DNA of 45,135 bases from an uncultured Ruminococcus sp. GTDB lineage: Bacteria; Bacillota; Clostridia; Oscillospirales; Acutalibacteraceae. Location: the NCBI GenBank assembly GCA_910585865.1, contig CAJUGO010000015.1, forward strand, positions 1 through 45,135, given 5' to 3'. The notes below the pieces were generated by a model that was not told the DNA's origin, searched no databases, and was given only the letters and a program-made list of their open reading frames with translations. Made by a program: the position numbers and the translations under genes. Below, in pieces: positions 32,646-40,800 of the stretch (positions are counted from its first letter, which is position 1; the number at the start of each line of letters is the position of its first letter).

Positions 32646-32674
32646 TTGTTTACACCTCAATAATTAATTGATTT

Positions 32675-32819
32675 AAGGCGCATCTGAAAAGTGTCATGAT
32701 TTTAAAAACAAGGCATAACTTTTATTAAAATATCATGATATTTTAATAACTGCATTGCAACTTTAGCTGCAAATAAACAACTGTCTTGGGGCGAATTATA
32801 CACTTTTCAGATACGCCCT
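32675..32819. mobile_element. MITE-like element with 20-bp terminal inverted repeats
   Basis: Left end AAGGCGCATCTGAAAAGTGT (32675-32694) and right end, read inverted, AGGGCGTATCTGAAAAGTGT (32819-32800) agree at 18 of 20 positions. The 145-bp body codes for nothing and contains a perfect 28-nt palindrome (32722-32749, centre TATCATGATA). The TCTGAAAA ends recall IS5-type insertion sequences. No target duplication is obvious. The rest of the gap up to 33015 is AT-rich without a gene. Confidence 0.6.
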
Positions 32820-33015
32820 GGGCTTTTGCAATAAATTAAGTAAGCGTAGAATCTATAATTTATGTATTTATAACTATATTATTTAAGTCAAAAACATATT
32901 CTGTTGTTTTAATTTATAAAACCACAAAATATATTATATTTTAATTAAAAGATACTATCAGTTGTGGTTACGTATATGTAATCCTAATATGAAATACCAC
33001 AATCTTCTTTATAAA

Positions 33016-33044
33016 ATGATACTACAATCTTGTAGTAAAGTCAA
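33016..33044 (-). promoter_or_regulatory. Orphan promoter with perfect palindromic operator
   Basis: On the minus strand TTGACT (33039-33044), 17 bp, TATCAT (33016-33021). The spacer is almost filled by TACTACAA-N2-TTGTAGTA (33020-33037), which resembles BlaI/MecI-type operators. It points toward murA, 370 bp away, with no gene between. Confidence 0.5.
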
Positions 33045-33374
33045 CGCAATATTAAATTTGTAACCGATTTTTGGCAATCTTGTACTCAAATAGTTAAATT
33101 GCTGTTATATTTATTTTTATTATAACCAAAGCACATTACAGTTTGTTATATTTCCCACAAATAAATAATAAATCTATGATTTTTCATATTCAGAATTAAC
33201 AACCTGAAACTTTTTTTGTTTTAAAGAAAAATAAAACATTTGTTTCTATATATGTTTTTAAACTATAAATCACAAAAATTTGTTTTATTTTCATAATTTA
33301 ATCATCTTATATTAGTATTTCTTATGAACTTTTTATTAATCAAGGCCGCTGATAACAATTTTTAGAATTTCATC

Positions 33375-33437
33375 TTGACAATGCCATATTATAGTGATAT
33401 ATTAATATCATCACATGAACATATATTCATATGTTCA
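33375..33437 (+). promoter_or_regulatory. Promoter and ArsR-type operator of the metal resistance operon
   Basis: TTGACA (33375-33380), 17 bp, TATATT (33398-33403). The inverted repeat TGAACATA-TATTCA-TATGTTCA (33416-33437) covers the transcription start region and has the SmtB/CzrA/CadC operator form. The stretch 33045-33374 holds no gene I can see. Confidence 0.75.
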
Positions 33438-33464
33438 ATTTATCCATTTTAAAGGAGCATGATT

Positions 33465-33776
33465 ATGGAAAACAATGATAAAATCAATGAAATGCCCGAC
33501 TTAGAAGTTTTGTTTGAGCTTGCAGATCTTTTTAAAGTATTTGGGGACTCAACAAGAATCAGAATTATGTTTACTATCTCTGACAACGAAATGTCTGTTC
33601 TTAATATTGCAGAATCTCTTAATATGGAACAAAGCACAATTTCGCATCAGCTAAGAGTTCTGCGCCAAAACAAACTGGTTCGTGTACGCCGAGACGGAAA
33701 ACAAATATATTACAGTCTTGATGATGACCATGTTAAAAAAATAATCGAAATGGGTCTTGATCATATCCTTGAATGA
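33465..33776 (+). CDS. ArsR/SmtB-family metal-sensing repressor
   Basis: A 103-residue winged-helix repressor: LADLFKVFGDSTRIRIMFTI, then the recognition region MSVLNIAESLNMEQSTISHQLRVLRQNKLV, and the wing RRDGKQIYYSL. The C-terminal helix has D-D-D-H-x-x-x-I-x-x-x-x-x-D-H, the positions of the alpha-5 zinc site of CzrA/SmtB. There is no Cys, so cadmium/lead Cys sites are absent, favouring zinc or cobalt. ATG 33465 is 7 bp after AAAGGAG. It represses its own operon with the P-type ATPase until metal binds. Confidence 0.92.
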   Translation: MENNDKINEMPDLEVLFELADLFKVFGDSTRIRIMFTISDNEMSVLNIAESLNMEQSTISHQLRVLRQNKLVRVRRDGKQIYYSLDDDHVKKIIEMGLDHILE

Positions 33777-33787
33777 GGGGCATTATT

Positions 33788-35863
33788 ATGAAACACACAT
33801 ACATGCTTGAAAATCTTAATTGTGCACATTGTGCATCAAAAATTGAAACTAAAATTGCAGAAACAGACGGCTATGAAAATGTAAGCTTTAATTTTGCCAC
33901 AAAAATGCTTAACTTTTATTCAGACAAAAAAAATACACTAAATGAAATTCAGCAGATTTGCGACAGCATTGAGGACGGAGTTGTCGTCTGTGATAAAGAA
34001 AAAACTGATTCTAAAGAAAACAAAAAAATTAGTAGAGGTACTTTAATTCTTGTGATTTCGGTAATTTTTGCGGTTACCGCTGCAATTGTGCATTTTACTT
34101 TTTCTGAAAATATCTTTTGGAGCTATTACACCGTTCTCGGATGCAGCCTTGTCTCAACAGTACTCGCAGGCTATAAAATTTTCATAAAGGGATTTAAAAA
34201 CATACTGAAATTGAGGATTGATGAAACAACCCTTATGGCTGTTTCTGTTATAGCCGCCTTCTGTCTTGGAGAATTCATCGAAGCAGCAATGGTAACACTT
34301 CTTTTTTCAATCGGTGAAATATTTGAAGACAGAGCGGTAGATGCTTCACGCCGAGATATCGAAAAGCTTGCCAGTATCCGTCCCGACACCGCAACGGTAC
34401 TAATTAACGGTACAGAACAAACAATTGCCGCCGAAAGCGTCATGGTTGGCAGTACTGTTGTAATCAAACCATATGAAAGAGTACCGCTGGACGGTATTAT
34501 TACAAGCGGCAAAACAACCCTTGATACATCCGCTCTCACAGGTGAAAGCCTTCCTGTAGACGCAGCAGAAGGATACGAGGTGCTCAGTGGTACTGTTAAC
34601 GGCAGCAGTCTGATTACAATACAAACTACAAAACAGTTTGGAGACAGCACTGCAACAAGAATTTTAAAACTTGTTGAGGATGCTGCCGCACAAAAGGGAA
34701 CCCGTGAAAAACTGATTACACGCTTTGCATCCGTTTATACTCCTATTGTTGTTTTAATAGCCGCTGCAATAGCTGTTATTCCTCCACTTTGCGGTCTTGG
34801 TGCATTTTCTGAATGGCTTTACCGTGCTCTTGTATGTCTTGTTGCCTCCTGTCCGTGCGCAATTGTAATTTCAGTACCCCTTTCCTACTATTCGGGTATC
34901 GGCGCAGCATCCGAAACAGGTGTTTTGATTAAAGGCGGAAAATATATTGAAGTACTTGCAAAAGCAGATACTTTTGTATTTGACAAAACCGGAACTTTAA
35001 CAAGCGGAAAGCTTCGCGTAGAAAAAGTTACATCTTATTCTGAATATACTGAAGATGAAATTCTGGCTCTTGCTGCAGCCTGCGAAAAATACTCCGTTCA
35101 CCCTGTTGCAGAAGCTATCAAAAGAAAAGCAGAGGGACTTGTTCTGCCTAAACTCTCTGATTACACCGAAAGTGCAGGTCACGGCACAAGTGCCATATAT
35201 AAAGGAAAGATAATTAAGTGCGGCGGTTCAAAAATTGTGACAGACAAACAGAAAATAACAGCCGATAAAAATGATTCTGTATTTATTTTATGCGACGGCG
35301 AACTTATTGGCTCTCTAAGCGTAAGCGACACAATAAGAAAAGAGGCTAAATCAGTCATATCAGAACTTAATAAGCTCGGAGTAAAGAATACTGTTATGCT
35401 GACAGGCGACAGACAGGAAACAGCTATTAAAGTAAAAAATGAACTTGGTATCACGGACTGCAGGTTTGAACTTTTACCTGAGCAAAAGCTGAAAAATTTC
35501 ACTGAAATAAAAAGTCAGTCAAGAGCAGCCTGCTTTGTAGGCGACGGCATAAACGATGCCCCCGTGCTCTCTGCGAGCGACTGCGGCATTGCTATGGGAT
35601 TCGGCAGTGAAGCCGCAATTGAAGCTTCTGACGCAGTACTTGCGTCAGGCACATTAAAACAGCTTCCAAAAGCTGTAAAAATCTCACGCAATGTCATTCG
35701 CACCGTAAAGACAAATATAATATTTGCCCTGACTGTAAAAGCTGTTGTAATTATACTTGCTTCATTAGGTTTAGCTGCAATGTGGATGTCAGTAATTGCC
35801 GATACAGGGGTAAGCGTTCTCTGTGTTCTTTATGCTGCAAGGCTGTTAAAAAAGAAGTATTAA
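33788..35863 (+). CDS. cadA: P1B-type heavy metal (Zn/Cd/Pb) translocating ATPase
   Basis: A 691-residue P-type ATPase. An N-terminal metal-binding HMA domain carries C-A-H-C (near 13-16). It has eight predicted transmembrane helices, the ion-site SCPCAIVIS, the phosphorylation site DKTGT, the HP motif (SVHPVAEAI) and the hinge GDGINDAP. The last helices contain MWMSVIADTGVSVL, the D-x-G element of the P1B-2 (Zn/Cd/Pb) group. It exports toxic metal and is controlled by the upstream ArsR repressor. ATG 33788 has GAGGGG 7 bp before it; an in-frame ATG overlaps the arsR stop. Confidence 0.93.
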   Translation: MKHTYMLENLNCAHCASKIETKIAETDGYENVSFNFATKMLNFYSDKKNTLNEIQQICDSIEDGVVVCDKEKTDSKENKKISRGTLILVISVIFAVTAAIVHFTFSENIFWSYYTVLGCSLVSTVLAGYKIFIKGFKNILKLRIDETTLMAVSVIAAFCLGEFIEAAMVTLLFSIGEIFEDRAVDASRRDIEKLASIRPDTATVLINGTEQTIAAESVMVGSTVVIKPYERVPLDGIITSGKTTLDTSALTGESLPVDAAEGYEVLSGTVNGSSLITIQTTKQFGDSTATRILKLVEDAAAQKGTREKLITRFASVYTPIVVLIAAAIAVIPPLCGLGAFSEWLYRALVCLVASCPCAIVISVPLSYYSGIGAASETGVLIKGGKYIEVLAKADTFVFDKTGTLTSGKLRVEKVTSYSEYTEDEILALAAACEKYSVHPVAEAIKRKAEGLVLPKLSDYTESAGHGTSAIYKGKIIKCGGSKIVTDKQKITADKNDSVFILCDGELIGSLSVSDTIRKEAKSVISELNKLGVKNTVMLTGDRQETAIKVKNELGITDCRFELLPEQKLKNFTEIKSQSRAACFVGDGINDAPVLSASDCGIAMGFGSEAAIEASDAVLASGTLKQLPKAVKISRNVIRTVKTNIIFALTVKAVVIILASLGLAAMWMSVIADTGVSVLCVLYAARLLKKKY

Positions 35864-35875
35864 CTGACGAAATCA

Positions 35876-36517
35876 ATGAAAATATCAGTATTAATTATTA
35901 TGAAAAAACTTATAAACTATATTGCTTCTCAATTTAAAACTCCAAGAGGTCTGATTGGAAAAATATGCTGTCTTGGAATGAATATTATAAATAAAAAAAT
36001 GTACAGAAATGTACTGAAAAATCTGGTTGCAGACAGCCGCTTAAAAATCCTCGATATCGGTTACGGCAACGGATATTTAATTAAAAAAATGTATGCAAAA
36101 ACCAAGGCTGATATTTATGGAACAGATATCTCCGAGAGCATGTATAAAGCAGCGTCACGGCGCAACAGAAAATCTGTTAAACAAGGCAAAGTCAGACTGT
36201 TAACAGGAGATTGCTGCAATTTGGACTTTGAGAACAACACTTTTGACATTGTAACTTCCGTTAATTCTATTTATTTTTGGGAATCACCGATAAAAGGAAT
36301 GCAGGAAATAAACCGTGTTTTAAAAACAAACGGAGTATTTATTAATTGCGTGTATTCAAAAAGCTGGCTTCAATATTACCAGAATTTTGGATATAAATTA
36401 TTTGAGAAAGAGGAATTGATACAGCTTGGCAAAAAATCCGGATTTTCAAATGTGTCCGTAAATGAAATTGTCAAAGGCAAAAGTTATCTTATTTTATATA
36501 CCAAAACAGCAAATTAA
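35876..36517 (+). CDS. Class I SAM-dependent methyltransferase
   Basis: A 213-residue methyltransferase: motif I KILDIGYGNGYLIKKM with the usual central Gly-Cys changed to Gly-Tyr, motif II IYGTDIS, and FDIVTSVNSIYFWES. It ends in a short C-terminal domain. It follows the metal ATPase by 12 bp and may be the third gene of that operon, possibly detoxifying; this is inference. No good ribosome binding site precedes either ATG 35876 or ATG 35900. It shares the YFW element with the enzyme at 13341-13988. Confidence 0.82.
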   Translation: MKISVLIIMKKLINYIASQFKTPRGLIGKICCLGMNIINKKMYRNVLKNLVADSRLKILDIGYGNGYLIKKMYAKTKADIYGTDISESMYKAASRRNRKSVKQGKVRLLTGDCCNLDFENNTFDIVTSVNSIYFWESPIKGMQEINRVLKTNGVFINCVYSKSWLQYYQNFGYKLFEKEELIQLGKKSGFSNVSVNEIVKGKSYLILYTKTAN

Positions 36518-36578
36518 TGATTTTTTTGAAAAATAATTAACAGAAATAATTACATATCTATGTAACTGATTTTTTTAT

Positions 36579-36612
36579 GGGCAGAGCTTTTCTGCCCTTT
36601 ACTTTTTTACAT
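36579..36612 (+). terminator. Terminator of the metal resistance operon
   Basis: GGGCAGA-GCTTT-TCTGCCC followed by TTTACTTTTTT. The T-rich tail overlaps the -35 region of the ilv promoter. Confidence 0.8.
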
Positions 36613-36626
36613 ATTTATAGTATAAT
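36598..36626 (+). promoter_or_regulatory. Promoter of the ilv operon
   Basis: TTTACT (36598-36603), 17 bp, TATAAT (36621-36626). The leader to ilvB is only about 60 nt, too short for a T-box riboswitch. Confidence 0.55.
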
Positions 36627-36692
36627 GTACAATAAAAGCAAAATTGCGCTTATTTTTATTATTATATTTCAAGGATAGGAGGGACAAACATA

Positions 36693-38315
36693 ATGATTAG
36701 CGGTGCTGAAATTATGGTAAAATGTTTGGAAGCCGAGGGTGTTACAGTTGTCTTTGGTTATCCGGGTGCAGCAATATGCCCCTTTTATGATAAACTTTAC
36801 GATTCAGATATTAATCATATACTTGTCCGTCAGGAACAAAACGCCGCACATGCAGCAAGCGGTTATGCCAGATGCAGTAACCGTCCCGGGGTATGCATAG
36901 CAACCTCAGGTCCCGGTGCAACAAACCTCATTACAGGTATTGCAACTGCATACACAGATTCAATTCCCATGGTTGCCATTACCGGTCAGGTACGAAGCGA
37001 TTTACTTGGCCGTGATGTATTTCAGGAGGCTGATATTACCGGTGCATGTGAACCGTTTGTAAAACACAGTTATCTTGTTAATAAAACGGAGGACTTGCCG
37101 CGTGTTTTTAAAGAAGCTTTTCATATCGCCTCAACAGGCAGACAAGGTCCTGTTCTGATTGATATTCCTATGGATATTCAGGAAAATGAAATAGAATGTT
37201 TTGAATATCCTGAGGATGTAAATATAATCGGCTACAAACCAAACACAAATGGACATGCAATACAGGTAAAAAAAGCTGTTGATGCTATTGCAAAAAGCAA
37301 ACGTCCGGTGATTGTATCCGGAGGCGGTGTTCTTAGCTCGGGTGTTAAGCTGAAATTACAGGAATTTGCCGATAAAACGAAAATTCCGGTAATCTCAACT
37401 ATGATGGGCATAGGCATTATGCCAAGCGAACACGAACTATATCTGGGAATGCTGGGCACTCACGGCAAAGCCGTAGCAAACCGTGCGCTGCACGAAGCTG
37501 ATCTTGTTATAGTATGCGGTGCAAGACTTGGTGACAGAGCTGTTGCAGCTCCTGATCAGATGAGCGAAAACACCACTGTTATTCACATTGATATTGATCC
37601 TGCTGAAATAGGCAAAAATGTTAAAACCGAGATTCCAATTGTAGGCGACATGCGCAATGTTATGAATAAGATGCTTGAGAATATCGGAGACTATACTGTT
37701 TCTGCTCAATGGAGCGAGACAGTGAAAAACTGGAAAAAAGACTTATATAAAAACCCCCCCGTATTTGACGGATATGTTGAACCGAGAACTCTTGTAAGTC
37801 ATTTAAGCGGAATGTTCCATTCAAAAGCAATTTTAGTTGCCGATGTCGGACAAAATCAAATCTGGTGTGCAAACAACTTCCGTATCCGCGAAGGCAGATT
37901 TTTAACCACCGGCGGTATGGGAACAATGGGATATTCAATCCCTGCTGCAATTGGTGCAAAATTTGCAAGACCCGAGCGTGACGTTATTGTAATATGCGGT
38001 GACGGCAGCTTCCAGATGAGTCTAAACGAGCTTGCTACAATTGCAGGAAACAATCTTAACATTAAAATTATTATTATGCGTAACCACCGTTTGGGAATGG
38101 TACGCGAACTACAGGACAAAAACTACAACAGCAGACATTCTGCTACTATTCTTAACGGTGATCCTGACTTTTTGAAAATTGCCGATTCATACGGAATTGA
38201 CCATGCTGAAGCAAATTCAAATGAAGAAGCTGAAAATATAATAAGAGAAATTGTGGACTCGGATAAGCCGTTTATTCTTGTTTGCAATGTACATCCCGAC
38301 ACTCCGTCGATTTAA
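36693..38315 (+). CDS. ilvB: Acetolactate synthase, large catalytic subunit
   Basis: A 540-residue thiamin-diphosphate enzyme that joins two pyruvates, or pyruvate and 2-oxobutyrate, in the first common step of valine, leucine and isoleucine synthesis. It has the N-terminal TPP domain with catalytic Glu48 (LVRQEQNAAH), the FAD-fold central domain (GGGVLSSG) and the C-terminal PP domain with GDGSFQMSLNELATIAGNNLNIKIIIMRN. AGGAGGG stands 10 bp before the ATG. It is followed by ilvN and ilvC. Confidence 0.96.
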   Translation: MISGAEIMVKCLEAEGVTVVFGYPGAAICPFYDKLYDSDINHILVRQEQNAAHAASGYARCSNRPGVCIATSGPGATNLITGIATAYTDSIPMVAITGQVRSDLLGRDVFQEADITGACEPFVKHSYLVNKTEDLPRVFKEAFHIASTGRQGPVLIDIPMDIQENEIECFEYPEDVNIIGYKPNTNGHAIQVKKAVDAIAKSKRPVIVSGGGVLSSGVKLKLQEFADKTKIPVISTMMGIGIMPSEHELYLGMLGTHGKAVANRALHEADLVIVCGARLGDRAVAAPDQMSENTTVIHIDIDPAEIGKNVKTEIPIVGDMRNVMNKMLENIGDYTVSAQWSETVKNWKKDLYKNPPVFDGYVEPRTLVSHLSGMFHSKAILVADVGQNQIWCANNFRIREGRFLTTGGMGTMGYSIPAAIGAKFARPERDVIVICGDGSFQMSLNELATIAGNNLNIKIIIMRNHRLGMVRELQDKNYNSRHSATILNGDPDFLKIADSYGIDHAEANSNEEAENIIREIVDSDKPFILVCNVHPDTPSI

Positions 38316-38327
38316 TGAGGTGAGAAA

Positions 38328-38819
38328 ATGCAGTATACATTATCAATACTTGTTGAAAATCAGGCGGGCGTTCTCTCAAAAATTTCCGGTCTTTTTTCCC
38401 GCCGCGGATTTAATATTGATTCGCTTGCAGTTGGTGTAACTAATGATGCAAATGTATCAAGAATTACTATTGTTGCAAACGGTGACGAATATGTTGTTGA
38501 ACAGCTGGAAAAACAGCTAAACAAACTTATTCCCGTTATCAAGGTTAAGCGCCTTAATGAAGGTGACTTTATAAGCCGTGAACTAATTCTTGTTAAGGTT
38601 CACTGTGCAGCTGCAAAAAGAACAGAAATTATAAAGACTGTTGAAATTATGCAGGCTAAAATAGTTGACGTGTCCTCTTCAAGCGTCACTGTTGAGTACT
38701 GCGAATGTGCAAACCGAGTTAATACTTTGCTGGATTTACTAAAGCCTTATGGTATCCGTGAGATTGTAAGAACAGGTACTGTTGCCATTGACAGAGGCAC
38801 AGCTTCGGTTTCCGTTTAA
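38328..38819 (+). CDS. ilvN: Acetolactate synthase, small regulatory subunit
   Basis: A 163-residue protein with an N-terminal ACT domain (SILVENQAGVLSKISGLFSRRGFNIDSLAVG) that binds valine for feedback control, and the conserved C-terminal ACT-like domain (VKVHCAAAKRTEIIKTVEIMQAKIVDVS). GAGGTGAG precedes the ATG, 12 bp behind ilvB. It stimulates and regulates IlvB. Confidence 0.96.
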   Translation: MQYTLSILVENQAGVLSKISGLFSRRGFNIDSLAVGVTNDANVSRITIVANGDEYVVEQLEKQLNKLIPVIKVKRLNEGDFISRELILVKVHCAAAKRTEIIKTVEIMQAKIVDVSSSSVTVEYCECANRVNTLLDLLKPYGIREIVRTGTVAIDRGTASVSV

Positions 38820-38852
38820 TCTTACAGTTAACATATACTTAATAATTTTATA

Positions 38853-38868
38853 TACCGCTTTTGCGGTA
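38853..38868 (+). promoter_or_regulatory. Small hairpin touching the ilvC ribosome binding site
   Basis: TACCGC-TTTT-GCGGTA directly before AAGGAGG. It may protect the ilvC part of the mRNA or modulate translation. No T tract, so it is not a terminator. Confidence 0.5.
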
Positions 38869-38882
38869 AGGAGGAAATCAAA

Positions 38883-39923
38883 ATGAAAGACTACACAGAA
38901 AACATGAAGGCACCAATTTATTATCAGTCAGACTGTAACCTTTCCTTGCTTGACGGTAAGACTATTGCTATTATCGGTTACGGCAGTCAGGGACACGCTC
39001 ACGCTCTTAATCTTAAAGAGTCAGGCTGCAATGTAATCATCGGTCTTTACGAAGGAAGTAAGTCATGGGCAAAAGCAGAAGCTCAGGGCTTTAATGTATA
39101 TACAGCTGCTGAAGCTGCAAAACAGGCTGACATTATTATGATTCTTATTAACGACGAAAAGCAGGCTTCAATGTATAAAAACGATATTGAGCCGAACCTT
39201 GAGGCAGGCAATATGCTTATGTTTGCTCATGGCTTTGCTATTCACTTCGGCCAGATTGTACCGCCTGCTGATGTTGATGTTACAATGATTGCGCCTAAGG
39301 GCCCCGGTCACACAGTAAGAAGCGAATATCAGGTTGGCAAGGGTGTTCCGTGTCTTGTTGCTGTACAGCAGGATGCTACAGGTATGGCTAAAGAGCTTGC
39401 ACTTGCATATGCACTTGGTATCGGCGGAGCAAGAGCAGGAGTTCTTGAAACAACTTTCAGAACAGAAACTGAAACTGACCTTTTCGGCGAACAGGCTGTT
39501 CTTTGCGGTGGTGTTTGCGCACTTATGCAGGCCGGTTTTGAAACACTTTGCGAAGCAGGTTATGACCCAAGAAATGCTTACTTCGAGTGTATCCATGAAA
39601 TGAAGCTTATCGTTGATCTTATATATCAGTCAGGATTCGCAGGAATGAGATATTCAATTTCAAACACTGCTGAATACGGTGACTACATCACAGGTCCTAA
39701 AGTTATTACAGACGATACAAAGAAAGCTATGAAGAAGGTTCTTTCCGATATTCAGGATGGCACATTTGCTAAGGACTTCCTCCTTGATATGTCACAGGCA
39801 GGCGGTCAGGCACACTTCCGTGCAATGAGAAAGCTTGCTGCTGAAGCTCCTGCTGAGGTTATCGGTCAGGAAGTTAGAAAGCTCTACAGCTGGTCAGACG
39901 AGGACAAGCTCATCAATAACTAA
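38883..39923 (+). CDS. ilvC: Ketol-acid reductoisomerase, class I
   Basis: A 346-residue class I enzyme that isomerises and reduces acetolactate or acetohydroxybutyrate with NAD(P)H and magnesium. The Rossmann motif GYGSQGHAHALNL is near 32-44 and the metal ligands are in ETETDLFGEQAVLCGG. The cofactor loop after beta-2 reads GLYEGSKSW (54-62). Most NADPH enzymes have a basic residue, as in GLRxGSxSW, so Tyr56-Glu57 suggests NADH use. It has the strongest codon bias of the window, fitting high expression. It is the third gene of the ilv operon, or may have an additional promoter in the 63-bp gap. Confidence 0.96.
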   Translation: MKDYTENMKAPIYYQSDCNLSLLDGKTIAIIGYGSQGHAHALNLKESGCNVIIGLYEGSKSWAKAEAQGFNVYTAAEAAKQADIIMILINDEKQASMYKNDIEPNLEAGNMLMFAHGFAIHFGQIVPPADVDVTMIAPKGPGHTVRSEYQVGKGVPCLVAVQQDATGMAKELALAYALGIGGARAGVLETTFRTETETDLFGEQAVLCGGVCALMQAGFETLCEAGYDPRNAYFECIHEMKLIVDLIYQSGFAGMRYSISNTAEYGDYITGPKVITDDTKKAMKKVLSDIQDGTFAKDFLLDMSQAGGQAHFRAMRKLAAEAPAEVIGQEVRKLYSWSDEDKLINN

Positions 39924-39962
39924 TACGCTTAATATCAGTATATTTTAAATAATTGTAAAATT

Positions 39963-39991
39963 ACGGCAGACCAAATGGTCTGCCGTTTTTA
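39963..39991 (+). terminator. Terminator of the ilv operon
   Basis: ACGGCAGACC-AAAT-GGTCTGCCGT, a perfect 10-bp stem, followed by TTTTATG. Confidence 0.9.
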
Positions 39992-40090
39992 TGTTTATCA
40001 CTATTTTTTAATTTATATACATATTTCTAACTAATATTTATTTATCAATAATATACGCTGTTATTTTTTGTGTTTATATTATATATTTTG

Positions 40091-40119
40091 TTGACATTAG
40101 TCTATCTTTATGATATTGT
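40091..40119 (+). promoter_or_regulatory. Promoter of the lipoprotein gene
   Basis: TTGACA (40091-40096), 17 bp, TATTGT (40114-40119), about 20 bp before the gene. Confidence 0.6.
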
Positions 40120-40143
40120 AACTGTAAAGGAGTGATAGTATTT

Positions 40144-40737
40144 ATGTTATTAAATAAAAAGACAGCAATATTAATCTTTGCATTTATATTAATTTTTCTT
40201 GTCGGATGCTCAGGCAATACCGAAGAGACAAAAAATGAGGCAACAATTAATAAACCCACTTCGCAAACGGTAAATGATTATAAAATAGATTTCAGTGCAA
40301 TCTATAATCCTGACACTAAGTGTGTTGATACCACCCTAACAAACAACACCGGTAAAAATGCATTGCTCTGCAGCCGCAAATATATGATATATAAAAAAAA
40401 CGGCGATGATTTTAAAAATGTTACCCCTGAATATGCAGTGGTTTTAACCCCTGACACCGTATTTCCTGATAAGGGAAAAAATACTTATAATTATTCCTAC
40501 CCTATGTTTAATGTTGCCGGAGAGGGTGATTCATTTAACTATGAAAATGAATTTAAAAACACAAAAATTGAAACCGGTACATATAAAATTGTTGTAACAG
40601 TTGATATAGCAAATCCGACAGTATATGGCACACTTCCGAGTGAGGCAGTTGATAAAGATATCCCAGACAACCGTTTTGTTGATTTAAATAAATCAACTTT
40701 AACCAGCACCGAACTTAAAGCAGAGTTTACAGTTTAA
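40144..40737 (+). CDS. Lipoprotein with Ig-like domain, unknown function
   Basis: A 197-residue predicted lipoprotein. Residues 1-22 are a lipoprotein signal with lipobox LVGC (Cys22). A short Thr/Asn/Glu linker follows, then a beta-rich domain (IDFSAIYNPDTKCVDTTLTNNTG ... GTYKIVVTVDI) that looks like a bacterial Ig-like fold. ATG 40144 follows AAAGGAG at 11 bp; GTG 40132 overlaps that site. It stands alone between two terminators. The extracytoplasmic role is unknown. Confidence 0.78.
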   Translation: MLLNKKTAILIFAFILIFLVGCSGNTEETKNEATINKPTSQTVNDYKIDFSAIYNPDTKCVDTTLTNNTGKNALLCSRKYMIYKKNGDDFKNVTPEYAVVLTPDTVFPDKGKNTYNYSYPMFNVAGEGDSFNYENEFKNTKIETGTYKIVVTVDIANPTVYGTLPSEAVDKDIPDNRFVDLNKSTLTSTELKAEFTV

Positions 40738-40748
40738 CATCAACGTAA

Positions 40749-40774
40749 AACAGCCGCCGAATTCGGCGGCTGTT
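40749..40774. terminator. Bidirectional terminator, 26-nt perfect palindrome
   Basis: AACAGCCGCCG-AATT-CGGCGGCTGTT between the convergent lipoprotein and Na/Pi transporter genes. It is GC-rich, but T tracts are short. Confidence 0.7.
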
Positions 40775-40800
40775 ATATATTGTAATCATTATACTTTTGT

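Noticed and set aside
36627..36692. T-box or other riboswitch before the ilv operon
   Set aside because: The leader is about 60 nt with no AGGGTGG-type T-box sequence or extended fold.
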